Positions 51,718 to 60,931 of a DNA stretch of 64,000 nt are shown here, piece after piece (positions within the stretch are counted from its first letter, which is position 1; the number at the start of each line of letters is the position of its first letter). The translations under genes and the position numbers were made by a program. The stretch covers positions 62,001-126,000 of the forward strand of contig JAFSRP010000061.1 of assembly GCA_017446045.1 (NCBI GenBank). Reading direction: 5' to 3'. The stretch is from Lachnospiraceae bacterium (GTDB taxonomy: Bacteria > Bacillota > Clostridia > Lachnospirales > Lachnospiraceae). A model generated the notes under the pieces. It worked only from the letters and a program-made list of their open reading frames with translations. It had not been told where the DNA came from and ran no database searches.

Positions 51718-52674
51718 TCAGAGGCTTCGGAGACGTTCCGTACACATGTCGATAAAATCGAAAGCGACCCGGCTCAGATAGCGTTCCCGGTTATAGCCGA
51801 TGGCGATCACGTCGGGATCTTTTTCGTCAAACAGTGGGCAGACTTCTACGCGCTGCCGAATATAGGAATCACCCAGTCCGGAGGCAATATAATTGCTTTT
51901 CAGGTAGAGTTCGGGGCAGATCGTGACACCCACGCCTTCTGCCGCCAGCGCCACCGCGGTCTGGGTGTTTTTGGTCTCAAAACGGACAGGCGGGTGGCAG
52001 CCGGCTGCGGCGAAGACCCGGTCGGTGATAGACCGGATCCGGTCCCCTTCTTTCAGCAGGACAAAGGGCAGATCGGCAAAACGACTGATGTCATGGTCCC
52101 TGCCGAAAGCCCGGATGACCTGTTCTGCTTCCGTATCGCTTCCGAAGTGTGTTCGGAGCAGTTCCCGCGGAAACACAAGATAGAGGCGTTCTTTCATCAG
52201 TTCATGAAATTCGGCGCCGGCAAAGCTGAAAGGGGCGAAGCCGATCATCACGTCAATACTGCCGTGTTCCAGCTGGGCTTCCAGTTCACTGGTGCTGCCC
52301 TCCAGGACGGATAGTTCCACCAGCGGATGCGTTTCGATATAGGCGGGCAGGATCAGGGGAAGGATCGCCTGTCCGCGTGTATAGGAAATACCGATACGCA
52401 GCTCACCTCTGGAACTGCTGCTGATATCACGGAGCTCTGCCGCAGTCTGCTTGTAAAGATCCAGCATGCGGACGGCGGATTCCCGGTATTTGCGGCCGGC
52501 ATAGGTCAGTTCCAGGCGCTGTCTGCGGTCGAAGAGGCGGCATCCGAGTTCTGCCTCGAGTCTGGCAATGTTGTTGCTGAGGGCCTGCTGGCTGATCTGC
52601 AGCTTTTCGGCTGCATGGGTGATGCTGCCGGTCTCGGCGGCCGTCAGAAAGTATTCCATGTTCTGAAAATTCAT
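51718..52674 (-). CDS. LysR family transcriptional regulator
   Basis: 318 residues from the ATG at 52674 (AGGAGG upstream). The N-terminal winged helix-turn-helix is MNFQNMEYFLTAAETGSITHAAEKLQISQQALSNNI..LE..LG..LF.R, the LysR signature; residues 90-300 form the effector-binding domain. It is divergent from a flavin reductase gene, with a perfect 10-bp inverted repeat between them, the standard arrangement for a LysR protein and its target. The ligand is unknown. It is convergent with aroQ, 20 bp apart, but that is likely incidental. Confidence 0.94.
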   Translation of the reverse strand: MNFQNMEYFLTAAETGSITHAAEKLQISQQALSNNIARLEAELGCRLFDRRQRLELTYAGRKYRESAVRMLDLYKQTAAELRDISSSSRGELRIGISYTRGQAILPLILPAYIETHPLVELSVLEGSTSELEAQLEHGSIDVMIGFAPFSFAGAEFHELMKERLYLVFPRELLRTHFGSDTEAEQVIRAFGRDHDISRFADLPFVLLKEGDRIRSITDRVFAAAGCHPPVRFETKNTQTAVALAAEGVGVTICPELYLKSNYIASGLGDSYIRQRVEVCPLFDEKDPDVIAIGYNRERYLSRVAFDFIDMCTERLRSL

Positions 52675-52689
52675 ACCTGGCCTCCTGGT

Positions 52690-52719
52690 TTGTGGTATAA
52701 TATATACACTATACCACAA
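52690..52719. promoter_or_regulatory. LysR operator and divergent promoters
   Basis: TTGTGGTATA (52690-52699) and its exact complement TATACCACAA (52710-52719) are ten bases apart. A forward TATAAT (52696-52701, extended -10) serves the flavin reductase and a TATAGT on the minus strand (52708-52713) serves lysR, so regulator and polymerases would compete for the same DNA. Confidence 0.75.
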
Positions 52720-52817
52720 CTTTTTTCTTGTGAAAATACAGCCGGATCCCTGCTTTTTACAGAGTATGCTGCGGCAGCCCGGGTGAGGCGGACGGATCCT
52801 GACAGGAGACGAAGAGA

Positions 52818-53390
52818 ATGTCCAAACAGATATGGAAACCCGGCAACATGGTATATCCGGCTCCCGCGGTTCTGGTGAGCTGCGGCGACCGGGACGGGAA
52901 CACCAACCTTTTCACCGTTGCCTGGACGGGCAACGTCTGTACCAATCCTCCCATGGTCTATATTTCAGTAAGGCCTTCCCGTTATTCTTACGGACTGATC
53001 GAAGACAGCGGCGAATTCGTGATCAACCTGACGACAGAGGCGCTCACACGCGCCGCGGATTATTGCGGTGTGCGCTCCGGAAGGGACCAGGATAAATGGA
53101 AAGTCTGCGGACTGACACCGGCACCCGCCGAAAAGCTTCAGTATGTGCCTGTGGTCAGTGAGAGTCCGGTCAATATCGAGTGCCGTGTCCGGAGCTTTCA
53201 GGATCTGGGCAGCCACCGGATGTATATCGCGGATGTGCTGGCGGTGCAGGCTGACAACGCCTATCTTGATGAAAACGGACGCTTTGCCCTTGAAAAAGCC
53301 GGCCTTATCGCGTACTCCCATGGAGACTATTTCGGCTTTGGGAAAAAACTGGGAAGCTTCGGGTATTCGGTCCGGAAAAAGAAGAAATAG
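52818..53390 (+). CDS. Flavin reductase-like FMN-binding protein (flavoredoxin type)
   Basis: 190 residues of the flavin reductase-like split-barrel family: PAPAVLVSCGDRDGNTNLFTVAWTG and NPPMVYISVRPSRYSYGLIEDSGEFVINL match flavoredoxin. It binds FMN and carries electrons or acts as a small reductase. Positively charged tail RKKKK. The likely controller is the divergent LysR protein, through the inverted repeat at 52690. A small family member with similar layout occurs widely in anaerobes; partner not known. Confidence 0.9.
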   Translation: MSKQIWKPGNMVYPAPAVLVSCGDRDGNTNLFTVAWTGNVCTNPPMVYISVRPSRYSYGLIEDSGEFVINLTTEALTRAADYCGVRSGRDQDKWKVCGLTPAPAEKLQYVPVVSESPVNIECRVRSFQDLGSHRMYIADVLAVQADNAYLDENGRFALEKAGLIAYSHGDYFGFGKKLGSFGYSVRKKKK

Positions 53391-53630
53391 ACGCCAGGCA
53401 TGTTGGCGGATCCGGGCGGCTGGGAGGCGGATCGGAAAGATGGTGCGGTACAGATCATGTACAAATTTACATTATATGGTAAGTATATGAGAAAAACCAA
53501 TACAAAGCAGTGCTTTTGCGGTATACTGGTCTGAAACAAGGCGAAGATCAGCCGTGTTTTACAAGGGTATCACGTCAACAGCAGCGGGTTTTTTTACCGC
53601 TCATTTTAAAAAAAGAAAGAGGAAAATGCG

Positions 53631-55244
53631 ATGGGCTATATTGATCTGACAAAATACGGCATTACCGGAACCAAAGAGATTATTTATAATCCTTCCTATG
53701 AAGCGTTATTCAAAGATGAGATGGATCCTTCGCTGGATGGATATGAGAAGGGTTATCTGACCGAGCTTGACGCGGTCGATGTCTTTACCGGCATTTATAC
53801 CGGCCGTTCTCCCAAAGATAAGTTCATCGTCATGGACGAGAAGTCAAAGGATACCGTTTGGTGGACCACACCGGAGTATCCGAACGACAACCATCCGGCT
53901 ACACAGGAAGCATGGGCAGCCTGCAAGGAGATTGCCCTGAAGCAGCTTTCCGACAAGAAGCTGTATGTCGTGGATGCATTCTGCGGCGCTAACAAGGACA
54001 CCCGTATGGCAGTCCGTTTTGTCATGGAAGTCGCATGGCAGGCACATTTCGTCCGCAACATGTTCATCAAGCCGACCGAAGAGGAGCAGGCCGCATTCGA
54101 GCCCAACTTCGTCGTATATGCCGCATCCAAGGCAAAGGTCGATAATTATGAGGAGCTGGGACTTCATTCCGAGACCGCGGTCCTGTTCAATGTCACGAGC
54201 CGTGAGCAGGTCATCCTGAACACCTGGTACGGCGGTGAGATGAAGAAGGGCATGTTCTCCATGCAGAATTACTTCCTGCCGCTGCAGGGCATGGCTTCCA
54301 TGCACTGCTCCGCCAATACCGATATGGAAGGTAAGAATACCGCGATCTTCTTCGGTCTTTCCGGTACCGGCAAGACCACCCTTTCCACCGATCCCAAGCG
54401 TCTGCTGATCGGCGACGATGAGCACGGCTGGGATGATAACGGCGTCTTCAACCTTGAGGGCGGCTGCTATGCGAAGGTCATCAATCTGGACAAGGAGTCC
54501 GAGCCTGACATCTACAATGCGATCTGCCGTGACGCTCTGCTTGAGAATGTTACTGTCGACAAAGACGGCAAGCTGGACTTTGCCGACAAGTCCGTCACGG
54601 AGAACACCCGTGTGTCCTATCCGATCGAGCACATCAAGGGCATCGCGAAGAATGTCAATGGTATTTCTTCGGGCCCGGATGCAAAGAACGTGATCTTCCT
54701 TTCCGCAGACGCATTCGGTGTTCTGCCGCCGGTCTCCATCCTGACACCGGAGCAGACCCAGTATTACTTCCTGTCCGGTTTCACCGCAAAGCTGGCAGGT
54801 ACGGAGCGTGGCATCACCGAGCCCCAGCCGACCTTCTCCGCATGCTTCGGACAGGCATTCCTGGAGCTTCATCCGACCAAGTACGCGGAAGAGCTGGTCA
54901 AGAAGATGCAGAAGAGCGGCGCCAAGGCATATCTGGTCAACACCGGATGGAACGGCACAGGCAAGCGTATCTCCATCAAGGATACCCGCGGCATCATTGA
55001 CGCGATCCTGAACGGGGACATCCTGACTGCGCCGACCAAGAAGCTTCCGTACTTCAATTTCGAGATCCCGACCGAGCTGACCGGCGTTGACACAAAGGTC
55101 CTTGACCCGCGTGACACCTATGCCGATCCGTCCGTCTGGGAGGAGAAGGCGCAGGATCTGGCAGGCAGATTTATCAAGAATTTCAAGAAATATGAGACCA
55201 ACGAAGCAGGCAAGGCGCTTGTTTCCGCAGGTCCCCAGATCTGA
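53631..55244 (+). CDS. pckA: Phosphoenolpyruvate carboxykinase (ATP)
   Basis: 537 residues. It interconverts oxaloacetate plus ATP with PEP, CO2 and ADP; in fermenters it often runs toward oxaloacetate. GRSPKDKF, the kinase P-loop [11 protein letters not shown] (about 242-252), [18 protein letters not shown] and the PEP carboxykinase-specific loop around RVSYPIEHI are all present. AAAGAGGAAAATGCG lies before the ATG. The 240-bp upstream region has several AT-rich patches and one TATACT (53522-53527), but no convincing -35. PEP supply also feeds the aro pathway nearby. Confidence 0.98.
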   Translation: MGYIDLTKYGITGTKEIIYNPSYEALFKDEMDPSLDGYEKGYLTELDAVDVFTGIYTGRSPKDKFIVMDEKSKDTVWWTTPEYPNDNHPATQEAWAACKEIALKQLSDKKLYVVDAFCGANKDTRMAVRFVMEVAWQAHFVRNMFIKPTEEEQAAFEPNFVVYAASKAKVDNYEELGLHSETAVLFNVTSREQVILNTWYGGEMKKGMFSMQNYFLPLQGMASMHCSANTDMEGKNTAIFFGLSGTGKTTLSTDPKRLLIGDDEHGWDDNGVFNLEGGCYAKVINLDKESEPDIYNAICRDALLENVTVDKDGKLDFADKSVTENTRVSYPIEHIKGIAKNVNGISSGPDAKNVIFLSADAFGVLPPVSILTPEQTQYYFLSGFTAKLAGTERGITEPQPTFSACFGQAFLELHPTKYAEELVKKMQKSGAKAYLVNTGWNGTGKRISIKDTRGIIDAILNGDILTAPTKKLPYFNFEIPTELTGVDTKVLDPRDTYADPSVWEEKAQDLAGRFIKNFKKYETNEAGKALVSAGPQI

Positions 55245-55262
55245 TACTGACTGATCTGAATC

Positions 55263-55310
55263 AAAAGACCCGTACCGAAGGCCGATCCGGCTCCGGTACG
55301 GGTCTTTTTT
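55263..55310. terminator. Terminator of pckA, probably bidirectional
   Basis: AAAAGACCCGTACCG pairs with CGGTACGGGTCTTTT over a 16-base loop, then further T's. The converging channel gene stops 15 bp later. Confidence 0.93.
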
Positions 55311-55324
55311 ACTTCAGGGATCGA

Positions 55325-57160
55325 TCAATCCTCGCCGATGACGATCAGCTGATCCTCGTCGTTCAGCTGCAGCACGGCGTCAAGCGGCGGATTGAATATA
55401 CTCTCTCCGCGTTCTCCCGGAATATAGCCGAGGAAAATATACCCATAAGCGAGCGCATTCCGCCGGATCTCGGCCACAGAGCGTTCACCGCTGCAGGAAA
55501 GGAGGGCGGCTTCTTTCAGAAAGACTTCGTTTCCTTCATTGGACAGAAGCTCCCGGAAGGCATCGATCAGTTCGGGACTTTCTGAAAGCTGCGCGAGGAA
55601 GAGGGAGGACATGTTGGAAGCAACGACGAAATCCGTACCGTCGTCGGTGACGACCAGGTTCTGGTTGCTCTCCCGCCGCATCTCCGCAGTAATGTTATAC
55701 TCAAATCCGCAGCGCATACGGATATCACGGAGATTGAGCAGCATGAAGATATTGTCCATATCTGCTGTATCTTCGTCTTCATCGGGGTCTGAAAGGATCA
55801 CGATATGCTCTGAGATCTCCGCCAGTTTCTGCAGCATTTTCTGGCGCTTCAGGCTGCCCTGGAAACGGGAGATCCTAAACCGCCCGAGCTCCTCCCCGGT
55901 CTCAAGGGCTGCCTCGTAGAATTCATCGTCTACATTACAGATGACGACCTCATGGACATTATCCGGCAGTTCCCGAAGGACCGTATCGAGTGAACTTCCG
56001 CCTCCGATGATCGTGACCCGGACCTCGCTCTCTTTCAGTTCACCCTCACGCGATTCGGGAAGAGCAGGAAGCTCACGGGACTCTGTCAGTATCGGGCTGT
56101 CCTTTTCTTCCGTGAACATCAGGATCCTGTCATCTTCCGTAAAAACAGTATCCGGGGACGGGTTGAGAATGACATTTTTCTTTCCGATGATGCCGACCGG
56201 AACGCCCTTGTCCGTGCGCAGCATCAGTTCACGGAAAGTAAGGCCTTCGATACCGGGAAGACTGATGGAATAGAGCTCGGATCCCTCGAAATTGAAAAGC
56301 TCGCGGAAGGTTTCCGAGAGACCGGGCTGTGTGCAGGAATGGGCGATGATCTTAGCCAGCGTCTCGTTCGTCTGCAGCGTCGTGACATTATGTCTTGCGG
56401 CGATCGAAGGCGGGAACCGGTATTCGCTTTTGGAGACGATGGCACCGACTCGGACGCGGCGTTCGTCACTGTCGTTTATAATGGTGGACACTGCCAGCAG
56501 GGCTTTGGTCGTCGTGAAGTCATCGGTCGGACTGATAATAACAGAGCGGCATGAATCCAGCGAACAGCGCTCCAGGGCAGCCGGGTCGAAGATATCGACA
56601 GTCCTGCAGATGATCCTGACATTTTTGGGGTGTTGGACATTGTCACGGATATACTGCTGCATCTCTTCCTGCTCCATATCGCCGGCGACCACGATGCAGC
56701 ATGGGTTATCATCCGCTGCCAGCACCAGCTGCTGCAGCAGGGTATATTCGCCGGGATAAAACCCGAGAACGACGATATGGTCCTCTTCGAGGATCTCCGA
56801 GTGGCCTCTTTTGAGATCCGTGATCTTCTCTTCGATGCCGCTGGAAACGATACCGATCAGGACGCTCGTAATGAAAAGTCCGGCGATCGCGGCGAGCGAC
56901 ATGGGGATCAGGTAGGCCAGGCTTCCGTCGCCGTCTTCGAAGGCAGGCATCCAGGCATTGATGACCGTAGAAAGACTCTCCCAGAAAGAGGAGAGGAAAC
57001 TGCTTTCTTCACTATAGGTCAGGCGGAACACGAGAAAAGCGATCAGCAGGATCACGACGAGCGTGACGACCGCCAGCAGACGGATCAGCGCGAAGCTTCC
57101 TTCTGCCATCCGGTTATCGAACCAGTACAGAAAACGTTTTTTCAGGGAATGCTTTTTCAT
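55325..57160 (-). CDS. CASTOR/POLLUX-like ion channel protein with RCK (TrkA-N) domains
   Basis: 611 residues from the ATG at 57160 (AAAGGAGG upstream). Two membrane segments at about 25-47 and 80-105 flank a pore-like loop (SFWESLSTVINAW), less like the GYG potassium filter than canonical channels. A long cytoplasmic part follows with two Rossmann/RCK-type domains: HIVVLGFYPGEYTLLQQL and VRVTIIGGGSSLDTVLREL, each with its own C-terminal lobe. This design matches the CASTOR/POLLUX family of plants and bacteria (calcium- or potassium-conducting). Ion specificity and ligand are open. Monocistronic. Confidence 0.82.
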   Translation of the reverse strand: MKKHSLKKRFLYWFDNRMAEGSFALIRLLAVVTLVVILLIAFLVFRLTYSEESSFLSSFWESLSTVINAWMPAFEDGDGSLAYLIPMSLAAIAGLFITSVLIGIVSSGIEEKITDLKRGHSEILEEDHIVVLGFYPGEYTLLQQLVLAADDNPCCIVVAGDMEQEEMQQYIRDNVQHPKNVRIICRTVDIFDPAALERCSLDSCRSVIISPTDDFTTTKALLAVSTIINDSDERRVRVGAIVSKSEYRFPPSIAARHNVTTLQTNETLAKIIAHSCTQPGLSETFRELFNFEGSELYSISLPGIEGLTFRELMLRTDKGVPVGIIGKKNVILNPSPDTVFTEDDRILMFTEEKDSPILTESRELPALPESREGELKESEVRVTIIGGGSSLDTVLRELPDNVHEVVICNVDDEFYEAALETGEELGRFRISRFQGSLKRQKMLQKLAEISEHIVILSDPDEDEDTADMDNIFMLLNLRDIRMRCGFEYNITAEMRRESNQNLVVTDDGTDFVVASNMSSLFLAQLSESPELIDAFRELLSNEGNEVFLKEAALLSCSGERSVAEIRRNALAYGYIFLGYIPGERGESIFNPPLDAVLQLNDEDQLIVIGED

Positions 57161-57328
57161 GGGATATCCTCCTTTGGCATTCGAAGACACTGCCGCAAAC
57201 CGGGCCCGGTGACATTTTCTATATTTTAACATGCAGGCGCGTTATGCTCAACCAGGTCCTGATCCCGCCGGACATCCGAATCCTCCGTCCGGTTTATGAA
57301 AATGGAGTATTTCCAACGCCGCCGTCCG

Positions 57329-57337
57329 TGGTAGAAT
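57329..57337 (+). promoter_or_regulatory. Extended -10 promoter of the 57.4-58.6 kb unit
   Basis: TGGTAGAAT with the -10 at 57332-57337; no clear -35. The gene starts 30 bp downstream. Confidence 0.5.
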
Positions 57338-57366
57338 AGTGCCTGGAAAGATGAGGAACCGACATA

Positions 57367-57780
57367 ATGAAAAAAACGATCGATGAACTTCTGGAGACAC
57401 CTTACTGGATCATAGACATCTTGCCCATGCAGGTCCGAAAGGGCAGTCCCGGGCAGTACTTTGCCATAGAAAGATATCTTATGGAAGGCTCGCAGCGCGC
57501 TGACATCCGGCAGAAACATATCCGCATGATCCTGAAGCTGAATTGCTACAGGGACATTTCCCTGAATGAAGAACAGACGGCCGACCCTGCACCGGAGCGG
57601 ATCGCGGAGGAAATGCGGGAGAAGCATGTCTGCATCATGGTGGATGACGCCATGTTCGTTTCCGACCCGGACGACACCTACATGACACTTTATCATCCGG
57701 ATGCGGAACTGCTTGAGCTGGTCAGGATCCTGGCTGAAGGAGAAGGTCTGTATGTGTGGCAGCCTGCCGACGGCAGATGA
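57367..57780 (+). CDS. Small soluble protein of unknown function
   Basis: 137 residues, no signal peptide. MKKTIDELLETPYWIIDILP begins with a helix and hydrophobic strand; the middle contains QRADIRQKHIRMILKLNCYRDISLNEE, and a second strand-helix unit ends YVWQPADGR. The acid/base pattern suggests a compact alpha/beta protein. GAGGAA stands before the ATG. It is 23 bp upstream of the phosphatase gene and probably shares its transcript. I do not recognise the family. Confidence 0.6.
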   Translation: MKKTIDELLETPYWIIDILPMQVRKGSPGQYFAIERYLMEGSQRADIRQKHIRMILKLNCYRDISLNEEQTADPAPERIAEEMREKHVCIMVDDAMFVSDPDDTYMTLYHPDAELLELVRILAEGEGLYVWQPADGR

Positions 57781-57803
57781 ACACGGTATGAGGTATAGAA
57801 ACT

Positions 57804-58598
57804 ATGAGCACCAGATTGAGGTTGGAAAAGTTAAGCAATACAAGAGATCTTGGAGGAATGCGGAATGCCGGGGGGCATACTGTCCGTCCCGGCATGCTTA
57901 TTCGCAGCGGCCATCTGTACTTTGCGGGAGATAACGATATCCTGACGCTTTCTGACACTGTTTCCGAGATCGTCGACTTCCGGGCGGACCAGGAGCGGAC
58001 CGAAAAACCGGATCCGGTCATCCCCGGCGCGGCAAACATACATATTCCGATCGTCGAAGATCTTACTGCCGGTATCGCAAGGGACCGCAAATCGGACAAG
58101 GCTGCATTTGCCCTCATATCGGCCGGCCCCGAGGCTGCAAGGAAATACATGATCCGGATGTATGAAAACTTTGTAACGAATGATTTCTGTGTCTCCCAGT
58201 ACCGCCGGTTTGTCCGCCTTCTTATGGAACCTCATGAAAAGGCTGTCCTCTGGCACTGTACTGCGGGAAAGGACCGGGCGGGGTTCGCGTCTGTGATCGT
58301 TCAGGAGATGCTTGGCATGGATCACGAAACGATTCTGGCGGATTACCTTCAGACGAACCGGTATCTGGAAGCGGAGATACAGCAGCTTATGAAAATGGCT
58401 GGCGCGAAGCTTGGCGGGCTGGACGAGAATGCGAAGACCGTTCTCGGGTATGCGTTCGGCGCATATGAAGAGTATCTGGACGCGGTCTATGCTGCCGCCC
58501 GGGAGAGATACGGAGGCTTTGACGGTTTTATCCGGAACGGACTTCGGATCGGGGAGGATGAAGCAGACCGTTTCCGGGAGAAGTACCTGCAGTTTTGA
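57804..58598 (+). CDS. Tyrosine/dual-specificity protein phosphatase (Y_phosphatase3 type)
   Basis: 264 residues. The N-terminal NTRDLGGMRNAGGHTVRPG and the signature HCTAGKDRAG (nucleophile Cys152, Arg158, the CX5R loop) identify the PF13350 group of bacterial tyrosine/phosphoinositide phosphatases (compare LipA and PtpB). The general-acid region is around VDFRADQER. Cytoplasmic. It could act on phosphotyrosine or phosphoinositides; the latter has been shown for some secreted relatives. It follows a small unknown gene and ends in a terminator. Confidence 0.9.
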   Translation: MSTRLRLEKLSNTRDLGGMRNAGGHTVRPGMLIRSGHLYFAGDNDILTLSDTVSEIVDFRADQERTEKPDPVIPGAANIHIPIVEDLTAGIARDRKSDKAAFALISAGPEAARKYMIRMYENFVTNDFCVSQYRRFVRLLMEPHEKAVLWHCTAGKDRAGFASVIVQEMLGMDHETILADYLQTNRYLEAEIQQLMKMAGAKLGGLDENAKTVLGYAFGAYEEYLDAVYAAARERYGGFDGFIRNGLRIGEDEADRFREKYLQF

Positions 58599-58613
58599 TC
58601 TTTACCGATCCAT

Positions 58614-58639
58614 AACGGCGCCTGATCAGGGCGCCGTTT
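58614..58639 (+). terminator. Terminator of the phosphatase unit
   Basis: AACGGCGCC (58614-58622) pairs with GGCGCCGTT (58630-58638), then TTG. The T run is short. Confidence 0.65.
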
Positions 58640-58938
58640 GCCTTCGGGATCAAATTGCGGATGCCGGGGCCGGTATACCGTGGAAGTGACCTTGAATGCC
58701 ATTATATCATTGTTTTATTGATCTTTTTGCTTAGGCGAGCAGATACCGGTCATGTTGTGTGTGACCGTTTTGTAACTGTGTGTCTCTTATACTTTCATTA
58801 GATTTACAATACCGGGTTTTCATATTGTTGTCTTACTTGGCAAGGACTGTTATCTTTGCTACAATAACAGCAGAAATACAATAGGGATATTGTATGTTTT
58901 TTTATTGTATTCAGGGATCTAAAGAGCAGGACTTAAGG
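58640..58938 (+). promoter_or_regulatory. AT-rich intergenic region with the signal peptidase promoter
   Basis: No gene is seen on either strand here. The probable promoter is TTTGCT (58855-58860), 16 bp, TACAAT (58877-58882). Upstream is a T-rich stretch with TGTAACTGTGTGTC and several possible -10 sequences (TATACT 58789-58794 region, TACAAT 58806-58811 region). The length suggests more than one promoter or a regulator site. Confidence 0.45.
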
Positions 58939-59484
58939 ATGAAGGCACAGCCGAGAAAATTCGAAAAGTATAACGCTTACAAGCTCGAATGGCTCCATGA
59001 TTCGATCCATTTCATATTGCTCGTTGCGGCGGTCTTTGCGCTGTTCCGCTTTGTCATCGGTCTGTCCGTCGTGGGCGGGGATTCGATGGTGCCGCGTCTT
59101 CTGGACCGGGACATCGTGGTGTATTCCCGCCTGAGCCGCGACTATAAGCCGGGCGATATCATCGCGATGCGCGTCCCCTCAGGAGAGTATTATGTGAAGC
59201 GCGTCATTGCCCTCGGCGGCGACACGGTCGAACTCAGGAACGGCAGCATCCGCGTAAACGGTGTGGAGATCGACGATCCCTGGGGCTACGGCGAAACGCT
59301 TGCGGAGCGGGGGACCGTGATCTATCCGTATCCGGTGAGAGAGGGCAATGTCTTCGTTCTCGGGGATAACCGCCGGATCTCGATGGACTCACGCACTTTC
59401 GGTGAGGTCAATGTCCGCCAGATCCGCGGCAAGATCCTGATCCGCGCCGGCTGCTGGTATGTGGAGCCGGTCGCGGAAGACTGA
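58939..59484 (+). CDS. lepB: Signal peptidase I
   Basis: 181 residues from the ATG at 58939, which has AGGA seven bases upstream; an ATG at 58894 would add 15 residues (MFFYCIQGSKEQDLR) and lie almost at the transcription start. One membrane segment (about 24-42), catalytic Ser49 in GGDSMVPRL, Lys87 in YYVKRVIALGGD, and the box VFVLGDNRRISMDSRTFG. It cuts signal peptides outside the membrane. Standing first in a locus with several exported proteins, it could be a dedicated peptidase for them, but a housekeeping role cannot be excluded. Confidence 0.93.
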   Translation: MKAQPRKFEKYNAYKLEWLHDSIHFILLVAAVFALFRFVIGLSVVGGDSMVPRLLDRDIVVYSRLSRDYKPGDIIAMRVPSGEYYVKRVIALGGDTVELRNGSIRVNGVEIDDPWGYGETLAERGTVIYPYPVREGNVFVLGDNRRISMDSRTFGEVNVRQIRGKILIRAGCWYVEPVAED

Positions 59485-59532
59485 AGAACGACGTATGGAA
59501 AAGGGATCATACAGCAGCACAGGGTAAATGCC

Positions 59533-60231
59533 ATGAAAAAATTCGAGACGATAAAAACGATCCAGTTGATCATATACATTCTCCTCGCGGGAACTGCGCT
59601 CTTTACCGTATTCCGTGACAGGGAGCTCTATCAGATGATCGGAGCGGACCCGCATGTCCGGCTCCTTTCGATCATACTCTGGGCCCTTCTGGCACTTTCA
59701 TTCCTGTTCATGTTTTTCGATTTCGGTTCCTACACGGACCTGAAACGTGAAAACCTTGAACTTGACCATGCGGTCTACTCAGACCATCTGACCGGCATCG
59801 CGAACCGCTTCAGCTGCGACGCATACATCGGCCGGTACCAGCACCGGCCTTTGCCGGAGGATATGGGCTGCATCACCATCGACCTGGTCAACCTGCGGGA
59901 AATCAATGCCCGGGCGGGGCATGAGGGCGGTGATGAAGCGATCCGTGACTTTTCGGAGATCCTGCTTACGGCTTCCCGCAATGTTTTCGGGCAGAAGGAG
60001 TTTTTTGTCGGAAGGAACGGAGGAAACAAGTTCCTCGCCATCTGCAGAAAATGCACGGAAGACAAGCTCCGGGCATATCTTGCGGCCGTCGGGAAGATGA
60101 CGGAAGCGAGGGGCAGCAGCGGCAAGCCTGTGATCCGCTATACGGAGGGCCATGCTCTGGCGGGTGAAGAAGGGACGGATGCTCTTGACGTGCTGGTAGC
60201 CCTCTCTGACCGGAGAGCGGCGCGCGCCTGA
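59533..60231 (+). CDS. Membrane protein with a degenerate GGDEF domain
   Basis: 232 residues. Two membrane segments (about 10-28 and 44-62) precede a diguanylate-cyclase-like domain: SDHLTGIANRF (usual D.LTGL.NRR), then GHEGGDEAI (GH..GD..L). The active-site loop is RNGGNKF (162-167) in place of RxGGDEF; loss of both acidic residues makes cyclase activity unlikely. Such domains often bind GTP or c-di-GMP, or serve as interaction modules. It follows lepB by 48 bp and precedes the sigma factor gene. Confidence 0.8.
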   Translation: MKKFETIKTIQLIIYILLAGTALFTVFRDRELYQMIGADPHVRLLSIILWALLALSFLFMFFDFGSYTDLKRENLELDHAVYSDHLTGIANRFSCDAYIGRYQHRPLPEDMGCITIDLVNLREINARAGHEGGDEAIRDFSEILLTASRNVFGQKEFFVGRNGGNKFLAICRKCTEDKLRAYLAAVGKMTEARGSSGKPVIRYTEGHALAGEEGTDALDVLVALSDRRAARA

Positions 60232-60329
60232 GCGGGCAGGAATGCCGCATGCAGCTTTAAGATCAGTGAAAACAGATATCGCAGGGGGTTCCCGCCTCCT
60301 GCGGTCCGCACAGTATACAGAGGCAGGCT

Positions 60330-60881
60330 GTGGAAAATCTTGATCTTGCTTATCTGAATGACCTTGTGATCAAAGCGCAGCAGGGAAGCAGCAATGCTTT
60401 CGCTGAGCTTTATGCGGCGACCCATCAGAGCCAGTATGCCTATGCATACCGGTGTCTTAAGGACGGGGATCTGGCACTGGACGCACTGCAGGAGACTTTT
60501 GTCCGTGCGCTGAAAAACCTTCGTCAGCTGCAGAGCCCGGAGCTCTTCATTGCCTGGCTGAGCCAGATCAGTTTCCATGTCTGCCGTGACATGAAAAAGG
60601 ATCAGACACATGCCGGTCTTCGGATGCAGGCGGAGGAAGTGCTCGGAACGAAGGCCGGTCCTGATGCGCCGGAAGAGGAGGAAACAGTCAGGATCGGCGG
60701 CAGGAGCTATCCGCTGCAGCAGATCGAAAGTCTTCCGCTGACAGAATCACAGGTCATGCTGATGAGATATTACCAGGATATGAAGCCCGGAGAGGTCGCG
60801 GATATGCTCAACATAAGCCGCAGCATGGTCAGAAGATACCTGAAGTCTGCGGAAAAACACCTTGGGAAACTGGATTTTTAG
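60330..60881 (+). CDS. ECF-type RNA polymerase sigma factor
   Basis: 183 residues from the GTG at 60330, behind AGAGGCAGGCT. Region 2 is visible at about 10-75 (FAELYAATHQSQYAYAYRCLKDGDLALDALQETFVRALKNL, the DA..ETF box) and region 4 at about 120-175 (LPLTESQVMLMRYYQDMKPGEVADMLNISRSMVRRYLKSAEK). Length and order fit an extracytoplasmic-function sigma factor. It is 99 bp after the GGDEF gene and the next gene encodes a one-pass membrane protein, the usual place of an anti-sigma factor. Likely target promoters are those of the locus itself. Confidence 0.9.
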   Translation: MENLDLAYLNDLVIKAQQGSSNAFAELYAATHQSQYAYAYRCLKDGDLALDALQETFVRALKNLRQLQSPELFIAWLSQISFHVCRDMKKDQTHAGLRMQAEEVLGTKAGPDAPEEEETVRIGGRSYPLQQIESLPLTESQVMLMRYYQDMKPGEVADMLNISRSMVRRYLKSAEKHLGKLDF

Positions 60882-60931
60882 CAGTCAGTCAGGAATACCG
60901 GCATTACTTGATCGACGGAGTCAGGATACGG

